Shown in pieces: positions 1 to 6,022 of a stretch of DNA of 7,257 nucleotides. The translations under genes and the position numbers were made by a program. This DNA is from Deltaproteobacteria bacterium (GTDB lineage Bacteria > Desulfobacterota > Desulfobulbia > Desulfobulbales > VMSU01). How positions within the stretch are numbered: position 1 is the stretch's first letter; every line of letters begins with the position of its first letter. The notes below the pieces were generated by a model. It was not told where the DNA came from. It was given only the letters and a program-made list of their open reading frames with translations, and made no database searches. The stretch is taken from assembly GCA_021789795.1 (NCBI GenBank), contig JAJYJA010000119.1, positions 1-7,257 of the forward strand. The letters run 5' to 3'.

Positions 1-1
1 C

Positions 2-100
2 CTCATGGACAGCGGTCGCCGGGTGGTGGCCAGGGTGGTCGAGGTCAACCCGGACGCCCCGCCCTGGGAGTCGCTGGTGCTGGAGGTGGGGGTGGGGTAG
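2..100 (+). CDS. C-terminal fragment of an unidentified upstream gene
   Basis: This is an open frame running in from the left edge of the window and ending at TAG (98-100), giving 32 residues that finish LVLEVGVG. I do not recognise the family. It looks coding because 31 of 32 codons end in G or C and the composition is a protein-like mix of Val, Ala, Glu, Asp and Arg, whereas frame 1 over the same bases gives mostly Gly, Pro and Gln. An internal Met codon at 5-7 is not assumed to be the start, because no ribosome binding site can be seen before it within the window. The codon bias is far stronger than in the cas genes, so it is probably a resident gene next to the cas locus and not part of the operon. 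Too little is present to suggest a function. Confidence 0.5.
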   Translation, partial: LMDSGRRVVARVVEVNPDAPPWESLVLEVGVG

Positions 101-138
101 GATCCTTACTGCCTATGAGTTATTTTGGATGATTCTCT

Positions 139-151
139 GTAACTATCCAGC
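139..151 (+). repeat. Upstream copy of the leader element (GTAACTATCCAGC)
   Basis: GTAACTATCCAGC here matches GTAACTATTCAGC at 185-197 in 12 of 13 positions in the same orientation, 46 bp start to start. Its last 11 bases (141-151) are the exact reverse complement of 279-289. It is therefore the third copy of the element that forms the outer arms of the palindrome at 184-292. Similarity does not extend beyond about 13 bp. It could be a repeated protein-binding site; that role is inferred. Confidence 0.5.
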
Positions 152-183
152 TTAGTGCCGCAGAATTGGCATCTACTGGGGAC

Positions 184-292
184 CGTAACTATTCAGCCGC
201 GACCCAGATGCGCGAAACCAGCCGGCGAGCTATACTTTCGGTATGTGAGCCGGCTGGTGACAAAGCAGATGGGGTGCGGCTGGATAGTTGCG
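184..292. repeat. Large imperfect palindrome in the cas operon leader
   Basis: Two arms of about 43 nt face each other just before csb1. The outer arms CGTAACTATTCAGCCGC (184-200) and GCGGCTGGATAGTTGCG (276-292) pair at 15 of 17 positions. The inner arms ACCAGCCGGC (217-226) and GCCGGCTGGT (249-258) pair at 10 of 10. The stretches between them (201-216 and 259-275) are almost equal in length and partly complementary, about 7 of the 11 positions nearest the outer arms. Near the apex ATAC (232-235) can pair with GTAT (241-244) around a 5-nt loop. In DNA this could be an operator pair or cruciform; in RNA it would fold into a long interrupted hairpin. It lacks the run of T expected of an intrinsic terminator. 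The symmetry is directly visible; any function is inferred. Confidence 0.85.
231..236 (+). promoter_or_regulatory. Possible -10 box (TATACT) at the palindrome apex
   Basis: TATACT matches the sigma-70 -10 consensus at 5 of 6 positions, about 90 nt before the csb1 start. No convincing -35 hexamer lies 16-18 nt upstream, so the call is weak. If it is real, the palindromic arms flank the promoter and a dimeric regulator bound there could control cas expression. A competing -35-like hexamer GTGACA (257-262) has only a poor partner, GATAGT (283-288), at a 20-nt spacing. Confidence 0.2.
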
Positions 293-310
293 ATTCTCTT
301 AACCCGAACA

Positions 311-316
311 AAGGAG
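311..316 (+). promoter_or_regulatory. Ribosome binding site fixing the csb1 start
   Basis: AAGGAG, a near-perfect Shine-Dalgarno sequence, lies 8 nt before the ATG at 325. It decides the csb1 start against an in-frame TTG at 166. The longer form would translate straight through the palindromic leader and add 53 residues with no resemblance to the Csb1 N terminus. Confidence 0.85.
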
Positions 317-324
317 CTGACAAC

Positions 325-1617
325 ATGGACAATCAGATTACCCTGGAAGTATTGCAAAAAGAAGTCGCCAGCGCCGTCGCTATCCGCCGGGCTGTAAGAT
401 TGCAACCGGCTGGCGGAATAGGGGACAAGATCTTCCCCCCCACCTATGAGGGTGGTCAATATGCCCTGGAACAACGGGTCATAGCCGGGACACGCAGGCC
501 GTGCGTGCTGCTCGATTCGGTTCAGTCCCAGGCCAATCGCATGGAGCTCGCCCTGCTTGATGCCCACCGCGCCGGTCGTATCGTCCTACCCTTGGTTGAG
601 GTCGATTTCCCCACCTCCGGCATGCCGGAGGTGGGGGTTGTCACCAGTCTTGAGGCTCCGCACCGGCTGGCCGACGCGATCTTGCGCGACAGCATGAGGG
701 ATGGGCGGAAGTTCCGTGATTCGGAGGAGGGGCGGATGCTCGATAGCGCCACGCTCGCCAATGCCAGTGGCATATTCGGTCTGTGCCCCACGGCCTTGGT
801 TTTTGGTCTATGGGATTCTACCGGTCCTCGGGGCGGTCTGGGCATCAAGTTCCAGAGGGCCGTGGTCAGCGAGTTGGTGGGTGTGGACATCGAGGGGGGG
901 ACGAGGCCGTCGAGCCGGATTGATCCACTGAATATCCAGTTGAATGCGGGGCCGGTGTTTCGAAATGCGGAGGGGTTACCGACACTTGATCCGGACAAGG
1001 CACTGAAAACGAACGGCAAGCCAGTACTCTTCGGTAAAAAGAAAGACGGCGACAAATTGAAAGATGTTGTTTTTGAGCCCTCAGCCAATGCCAAAATTCC
1101 CGATGAAGGCCGACCATCGAAAGCAAATCATGGTAATGTAACCCCTTCGTTGATCAACCATGATACGAAAAAGCCCCATCACGGCGGAGTCACCCTCGCC
1201 TACGCCTTGCAGACCACGGTGATATCGCTCCCGGCCTTGCGACGTCTGCATTTTCCGGTTGATGGGGTCATCAGTCAGGAAACGGACGCAGCGGCACATG
1301 CCGCCTTGGCTGCCTTGGCGCTTTGCGGGGCGGCGCTTGCCATCGACCAGGGGTGCGATTTGCGTTCCCGCTGTCTGCTGGTGCCGGAGGCTGGCCAGTT
1401 CGTGACCTGGGAGATCGTCCGGCCCGATGGCAGTACCGAACCGTTTACCTTGTCTGCGGCAGAGGTTTGCGAGTTACTCAACAAGGCGGTGGCGGCGGCC
1501 AAGGCCAAAGGTCTTTCCTGGAGGGAGGAGCCGCTGACCCTTGCCCCGAGCGAGGGGCTTGCTGCCATGGTCCGCAAGAGCCGCGAACTCGCCATGCAGA
1601 CCACGGCGGAGGGCTGA
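325..1617 (+). CDS. csb1: Type I-G Cas7-like backbone protein Csb1
   Basis: Csb1 (GSU0053 family, Cas7 of type I-G) is the RAMP-fold subunit expected to polymerise along the crRNA spacer and form the backbone of the cytoplasmic surveillance complex. The protein is 430 residues, a normal length for the family. Family blocks are visible in order: VLLDSVQSQANRMELALL (61-78), VTSLEAPHRLADAILRDS (106-123), the highly typical IFGLCPTALVFGLWDSTG (150-167) followed by the Gly-rich GGLGIKF, then SSRIDPL (196-202), an SKANHGNVTPS segment, and GGVTLAYALQTTVISLPALR from about residue 287. The region from about 210 to 285 is Lys-rich and lower in GC than the rest, probably a flexible loop. The start at 325 follows AAGGAG at 8 nt. 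The stop lies 2 nt before csb2, so the two are probably co-translated. A perfect 28-bp DNA palindrome encodes residues 95-104. Identification is firm; the role is inferred from the family. Confidence 0.96.
   Translation: MDNQITLEVLQKEVASAVAIRRAVRLQPAGGIGDKIFPPTYEGGQYALEQRVIAGTRRPCVLLDSVQSQANRMELALLDAHRAGRIVLPLVEVDFPTSGMPEVGVVTSLEAPHRLADAILRDSMRDGRKFRDSEEGRMLDSATLANASGIFGLCPTALVFGLWDSTGPRGGLGIKFQRAVVSELVGVDIEGGTRPSSRIDPLNIQLNAGPVFRNAEGLPTLDPDKALKTNGKPVLFGKKKDGDKLKDVVFEPSANAKIPDEGRPSKANHGNVTPSLINHDTKKPHHGGVTLAYALQTTVISLPALRRLHFPVDGVISQETDAAAHAALAALALCGAALAIDQGCDLRSRCLLVPEAGQFVTWEIVRPDGSTEPFTLSAAEVCELLNKAVAAAKAKGLSWREEPLTLAPSEGLAAMVRKSRELAMQTTAEG
609..636. repeat. Perfect 28-bp palindrome inside csb1
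   Basis: CCCCACCTCCGGCA (609-622) is followed immediately by its exact reverse complement TGCCGGAGGTGGGG (623-636), with no spacer. It encodes Phe95 to Gly104 of Csb1 (FPTSGMPEVG), between the conserved VEVD strand and the VTSLEAPHR block, and the reading frame stays open. Folded as RNA it would be a GC-rich hairpin with the central bases forming the loop. Confidence 0.9.
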
Positions 1618-1619
1618 TT

Positions 1620-3089
1620 ATGTTCGCCATTGCTTGGGAGTATCTCACCGGCCGTGCCGTGGCCACCGATCCCACCGACCGGCTGGCGGCGGAGTGGCCG
1701 CCGCACCCCGATCGGGTCTTTCAGTCCCTGGTCGCCGCCTGGGGGGAGGTGGGCGAGGATGCTGGTGAGCGTGATGCTCTTGCCTGGCTGGCCGCGTTGG
1801 CCATCCCGCAGGTGGCGGTGCCCCTGGAGATGGAGGAGGACGAGGCTGGATGCGTCATCCGTTGCGCCGTGCCCAAGGTCTTTGTGCCGGTGAATGATTT
1901 GGAAGGAGTAAAACGAGGGGCGTATGGAGATAAGCATATTGGGCTTTTGCCTGCCAGACGCACCCGAAAGGAGCGCTACTTCCCCTCTGTTCATCTTGGC
2001 TCCGCTTGTTGCGCCTTGCTTTGGCCGGATGCGGTCGCGCCGGATAGACACCGTGTGGCCCTGGAACGGCTCTGCTCCGGTGTCACCCATCTTGGGCACT
2101 CGTCCTCGGTGGTCAGGATGTGGGTGACGGATGCCCCGCCTTCCCCGGCCTGGACGCCGGCTGGAGAGGGAGAACGGCGGGATGTGTCGTTGCGGGTGCC
2201 GGATCAGTACCGGTTGAAGGCCTTGATCGCTGCCTTCGCCGGTGGCGGAGTGGGGTGGCGGCGTCCGCCCACGGCCCGCTGGCAGGCTTACCGGCGGTTT
2301 GGCCATGGCGAGACGGCCATGCCCCGAGGGCAGTTCGACGACCGTTTGCTGGTGCTGCGGCAGGTGGCGGGGCCGCGTCTGCATCTGCCTCAAACCAAGG
2401 AGCTTTGCGCCGCCCTTCATAAGACCCTCATCAAAAAAAGCGATGGCTGGACGCCGGAGATCGTCTCCGGCCACGAGCCTGGGGGCGGCAAGACTAAGCT
2501 TTCCCATTTGGGCTTTTTCCCCTTGGCCCATGTCGGTAGAGAATATGCCGACGGCCATCTGCTCGGTCTGGCTCTGGCCCTGCCTCGCTGTTTGTCGTGG
2601 GAGGATGAAGAGGCGGTATATCGAACGGTGGCGGCGACAATGGATACGGAACGGGCGGCGGTACGGCTCACCCTCGGCGCCTTGGGTGCCGTTACTTTGG
2701 CGGTAGAGGATCGTCCCGCCCCGCCGCATGCTTTGCGGCCGGCCACTTGGTGTCGATCAGCTAGGCGCTGGGGCACGGTTACACCCTTTGTTCTCGACCG
2801 TCTGCCTCCCCGTGGAGTTAAGGATGCCGACGCCTGGGCTGTTAGCCAAATCGCAGTGGCCTGTCTGAGGCAGGGACTGCCGGAGCCGCGAGAGATAGAC
2901 TTGCTCGCGGTTTCTCCCTGCCTTGGCGCCCCAGCCGCTCGCGATTTTCCGGCTATGATCCGCAAGGAGGACGGCGGCAAGCGTTGGCATCTCCATGCCG
3001 AGATTGTCTTCCCAACGGCGATTGGCGGGCCGTTAGTCATGGGTGCGGGCCGTTTTCGCGGCTATGGTCTTTGTCGGCCTTTGTCCTAG
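1620..3089 (+). CDS. csb2: Type I-G Cas5-Cas6 fusion protein Csb2
   Basis: Csb2 (GSU0054 family) joins a Cas5-like half, which caps the 5' handle of the crRNA, to a Cas6-like half, which cuts pre-crRNA in the repeat. The protein is 489 residues. The N terminus has MFAIAWEYLTGR and HPDRVFQSLVAAW (28-40), typical of the family's first RAMP domain. The C-terminal half has SGHEPGG with His285, a candidate catalytic residue, then SHLGFFPLAHVGREYADGHL (from about 298). The protein ends in the Gly-rich GPLVMGAGRFRGYGLCRP, like the C-terminal glycine-rich loop of Cas6 RNases. The ATG at 1620 is 2 nt after the csb1 stop and is preceded by GGAGGG (1608-1613) lying inside the end of csb1, so translation is probably coupled. 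An A7 tract (2433-2439) encodes Lys-Lys just before the His285 region. A 484-residue frame on the opposite strand covers much of this gene but is a shadow. Identification is strong; the catalytic His is inferred from position. Confidence 0.93.
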   Translation: MFAIAWEYLTGRAVATDPTDRLAAEWPPHPDRVFQSLVAAWGEVGEDAGERDALAWLAALAIPQVAVPLEMEEDEAGCVIRCAVPKVFVPVNDLEGVKRGAYGDKHIGLLPARRTRKERYFPSVHLGSACCALLWPDAVAPDRHRVALERLCSGVTHLGHSSSVVRMWVTDAPPSPAWTPAGEGERRDVSLRVPDQYRLKALIAAFAGGGVGWRRPPTARWQAYRRFGHGETAMPRGQFDDRLLVLRQVAGPRLHLPQTKELCAALHKTLIKKSDGWTPEIVSGHEPGGGKTKLSHLGFFPLAHVGREYADGHLLGLALALPRCLSWEDEEAVYRTVAATMDTERAAVRLTLGALGAVTLAVEDRPAPPHALRPATWCRSARRWGTVTPFVLDRLPPRGVKDADAWAVSQIAVACLRQGLPEPREIDLLAVSPCLGAPAARDFPAMIRKEDGGKRWHLHAEIVFPTAIGGPLVMGAGRFRGYGLCRPLS

Positions 3090-3106
3090 AAGCGGGGGAA
3101 AGAGCA

Positions 3107-6022
3107 ATGAACACTTTGCAACCAGAAAATTTTGATGATTTTTTCGTCGCCGTTCACGGTCGGAGGCCTTTCCCTTGGCAACGACGGTTACTTGCCACGG
3201 TGCTTGCCGAAGGCTGGCCTTCGACTTTGAGTCTGCCTACCGCTAGCGGGAAAACCGCCATCCTTGACGTGGCGGTATTCGCCTTGGCCGTTCAAGCGGC
3301 TCAGTGTCGGCCTTTGAGCACGCCGCGTCGGATCGTCCTGGTGGTTGACCGGCGCATAGTGGTGGATGATGCATTTCAAAGGTCCAGGCGCATTCGTCGG
3401 GCATTGGTCGAGACCGGAGGTGGTACGCTCATGGCAGTGGCTGATGCCTTGGGCTCGCTGGGCGGCGAAGAGCCGTTGGCCGTAGCCCTGCTGCGGGGCG
3501 GCATCTACCGTGAGGACCGCTGGGCCCGCAGCCCGGCCCAGCCGGTCATTCTCTGCTCTACCGTGGATCAGGTAGGTAGCCGGCTTCTCTTCCGCGGCTA
3601 TGGGGTGTCTCCTTCCATTTGGCCGCTGCACGCCGGTTTGCTGGGGAATGACACTCTGATTATCCTTGACGAGGCCCATTGCAGCCAGCCCTTTGCCGAA
3701 ACACTTTCCTGGATTGGCTGGTTTCGTCGGCATGGTGCTCAGGTGCCCAACTTTCCCTTCGCCGTGGTTGAAATGACCGCTACCCCTAAAGATAAGGGAG
3801 CGAGGAGTGTGCCATTTCTGCTCGCGCCAGAGGATAGGGCAACACCTGAATTGTCCCGGCGGCTGGCGGCTGCTCGACACTGCTCGCTTTTGATCTCCCG
3901 GCCCAAGGAAGAGGGGTTGGTGGCTGATCTCGCCGATTTGGCAGTCCGGGCGGCTAGCCCTGGCGATACGGTTTTGGTGGTGGCAAATCGTGTTGCCACC
4001 GCCCGTGGGGTGGCGGAGCTGCTTGCTGCCAGAGCTAGGCGTTCCAAGGATAGGCTGGAGGCGGAAGTGATCCTGCTCACTGGGCGCTCTCGGCCTTTGG
4101 CGCGAGATGGGTTGCTGGCCCCGCTCCGGGGGCGTCTGCTGGCGGGTCGCGATCGGGCGGGCTGTGCGGGGCGTCCGCCGCTCATCGTGGTTGCCACCCA
4201 GTGCGTGGAGGTAGGGGCCGACCTGGACGTGGATTGCCTGATAACCGAGTGCTGCCCCCTGGACGCCCTGCGACAGCGTTTGGGACGGCTCAACCGGCTT
4301 GGCGAGATGTTTGAGGCCTTCGTTGTTATCGTCTGTCGCGCCGAGCAGAGTTGGAGTGGTGAGGACGAGCAGCCGCCGGATGATCCGGTTTATGGTCAAT
4401 CCCTGGCCCGCACCTGGGGGTGGTTGACGGAGGCGAGGGGTGGTGCCGAGTCCATTGATCTTGGTAACGATGCCTTGGAGGCACGGTTGAGCGGAATAAT
4501 CCTAGAGGAGGGCCACGACGTCTTGAACGCCCCGACATCGCACGCCCCCGTCCTCTTTCCGGCATACTGTGATCTTTGGGCGCAGACCGGGCCGCCGCCT
4601 GACGCCAGTCCGGAGCCGACGATCTTTTTGCACGGCCCACAACGGGGTGAGCCTGAAGTGCGTCTCGTCTGGCGTGCCGATTTGGAGGAGACGACAAAGG
4701 ACTCTTGGTCCGATACCGTTGCCCTCTGTCCGCCAGTGGCCGCCGAGGCGCTCGCTGTGCGTTTGTCCGAGGCCAGGCATTGGCTGGCCAGTCAGGGTGT
4801 TGATGCGCAGGCCGCAGATATAGAGGGCCAGCCCATGGATGAAACCGGGAACGCAAAAAAAGGCAAGCCGCCGGCCAGATTCCGTCCGGCTTTATGCTGG
4901 CGAGGTCCGGAAAGGAGTGAGGTGGCGGTAAGGGCTGACGAGCTGCGGCCAGGGGAGACCATTGTTGTGCCGACATCTTATGGCGGCTGCGACGCATGGG
5001 GGTGGAATCCGGCGCTGACAGACGCCCCCGCCACCGATCTTGCCGATGCGGCCAGGATAGCGGCCCGTCGAGCCGCCGTGCTCCGTCTGCATCCGGCCTT
5101 GCTTCCTCAATGGGGGCCGACGGCGCCGTTACTCGAAGAGCTCGCTCGTAATGGTGACGACGAACTGCCCGACGATATTGGGGAGCAGGTGCGCAATCTA
5201 CTTGCCAATCTGGCTCAGGCTGCGGAATGCCCGTCAGAGTTGCGGCCTCTGGCCGAGGCCTTGGCCTTTGACCGTCATCTGAGGATTGAGCGGCATCCAT
5301 CGGGGATGGGAATGGTGATTTTGGGCCGACGGAGGGTGATCGACGGTTCGTATGAAACTGCCGACGAGGACGACACCTCGTCTCTGTCCAGCCGTGCGGT
5401 TAGCTTGGCTGGCCATCTGACCGAGGTGGGGCGTTTGGCCGGTGCCTTTGCCACCCAGGTTGGCTTGCCGTCGGCGTTCTGCGACGATCTGGCTTTGGCC
5501 GGGCGATTGCACGATCTGGGCAAGGCGGACCCTCGTTTTCAAGCCTGGCTGCATGGGGGTGACCGTTTGGCCAGCCTGCGTGGCGATCTGCTTGCCAAAT
5601 CAACGCGGGTGCCGGTGAGCGGTCAGGCGATGCGGATGGCGCGACGCAGGGCCGGATACCCGGAGGGTGGGCGCCATGAGTTGCTGTCGGTGCGGCTTGT
5701 TGAGAGCGCTCCGGAGTTGCTGGCGGCGGCCCATGATCGTGACTTGGTTCTCCATCTGATCGAAAGCCACCACGGCCATTGCCGGGCCTTGGCTCCGGTG
5801 GTTAAGGATGGACGGCCGGTTACGGTATCCTGTGATTGGGGTGGAAGCTCGCTGACCGCCGAGAGCGCTACGGGCCTGGAGCGGCTGGGCAGTGGCGCTG
5901 CCGAACGCTTCTGGCGACTGGTGCGACTTTATGGCTGGTGGGGACTTGCCTATTTAGAAACCTGCCTGCGCCTGGCCGATCATCGGGCCAGTGAGGCAGC
6001 CGATAATGGAGATGAAGGATGA
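3107..6022 (+). CDS. cas3: Type I-G Cas3 helicase-nuclease, HD domain at the C terminus
   Basis: This is the target-degrading Cas3 (GSU0051 family), a superfamily 2 ATP-dependent helicase joined to an HD metal-dependent single-strand DNase. It has 971 residues. Helicase motifs in order are Walker A LPTASGKT (43-50, Lys49), motif II DEAH (188-191), motif III MTATP (223-227), motif V-like ATQCVEVGADLD (from 363) and motif VI QRLGRLNR (390-397). A long linker and accessory region runs from about 410 to 760. The HD domain is C-terminal: His770, His802-Asp803 in LHDLGK, His857, the His cluster ESHHGH (His888, His889, His891) and Asp958. This helicase-then-HD order is the reverse of most type I Cas3 proteins and is characteristic of I-G. 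All catalytic motifs look intact. The ATG at 3107 follows GGGGGAAAGAG (3094-3104), 17 nt after the csb2 stop; an upstream in-frame extension overlaps csb2 and is not supported. The stop overlaps the next start by ATGA. Confidence 0.96.
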   Translation: MNTLQPENFDDFFVAVHGRRPFPWQRRLLATVLAEGWPSTLSLPTASGKTAILDVAVFALAVQAAQCRPLSTPRRIVLVVDRRIVVDDAFQRSRRIRRALVETGGGTLMAVADALGSLGGEEPLAVALLRGGIYREDRWARSPAQPVILCSTVDQVGSRLLFRGYGVSPSIWPLHAGLLGNDTLIILDEAHCSQPFAETLSWIGWFRRHGAQVPNFPFAVVEMTATPKDKGARSVPFLLAPEDRATPELSRRLAAARHCSLLISRPKEEGLVADLADLAVRAASPGDTVLVVANRVATARGVAELLAARARRSKDRLEAEVILLTGRSRPLARDGLLAPLRGRLLAGRDRAGCAGRPPLIVVATQCVEVGADLDVDCLITECCPLDALRQRLGRLNRLGEMFEAFVVIVCRAEQSWSGEDEQPPDDPVYGQSLARTWGWLTEARGGAESIDLGNDALEARLSGIILEEGHDVLNAPTSHAPVLFPAYCDLWAQTGPPPDASPEPTIFLHGPQRGEPEVRLVWRADLEETTKDSWSDTVALCPPVAAEALAVRLSEARHWLASQGVDAQAADIEGQPMDETGNAKKGKPPARFRPALCWRGPERSEVAVRADELRPGETIVVPTSYGGCDAWGWNPALTDAPATDLADAARIAARRAAVLRLHPALLPQWGPTAPLLEELARNGDDELPDDIGEQVRNLLANLAQAAECPSELRPLAEALAFDRHLRIERHPSGMGMVILGRRRVIDGSYETADEDDTSSLSSRAVSLAGHLTEVGRLAGAFATQVGLPSAFCDDLALAGRLHDLGKADPRFQAWLHGGDRLASLRGDLLAKSTRVPVSGQAMRMARRRAGYPEGGRHELLSVRLVESAPELLAAAHDRDLVLHLIESHHGHCRALAPVVKDGRPVTVSCDWGGSSLTAESATGLERLGSGAAERFWRLVRLYGWWGLAYLETCLRLADHRASEAADNGDEG

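Noticed and set aside
184..292. Intrinsic terminator for the upstream gene.
   Set aside because: The hairpin is long and interrupted and no T-run follows either arm, so symmetry alone does not support a terminator.
131..299. Direct repeat GATTCTCT (131-138 and 292-299) flanking the leader elements, as possible target-site duplication.
   Set aside because: Only 8 bp match. The left copy is well outside the palindrome, and it would require copy 139-151 to be part of the same insertion, so it is too weak to call.
166..324. N-terminal extension of csb1 from an in-frame TTG at 166.
   Set aside because: It has no ribosome binding site, crosses the palindromic leader and adds non-family sequence. 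The ATG at 325 has AAGGAG at 8 nt and begins a normal Csb1.
1275..2729. 484-residue open frame on the - strand opposite the end of csb1 and much of csb2.
   Set aside because: Its composition is Arg-, Gln-, Pro- and His-rich with no recognisable motifs, and it lies antisense to well-supported family proteins. This is a shadow of GC-rich coding sequence.
2984..3106. 41-residue N-terminal extension of Cas3 overlapping csb2.
   Set aside because: The ATG at 3107 has a purine-rich ribosome binding site, and the protein from there begins just before the PFPWQ motif as expected. The extension is the out-of-frame end of csb2.
3188..4399. 403-residue open frame on the - strand opposite the cas3 helicase region.
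   Set aside because: It has no family features and covers the helicase motifs on the other strand, so it is a shadow frame.
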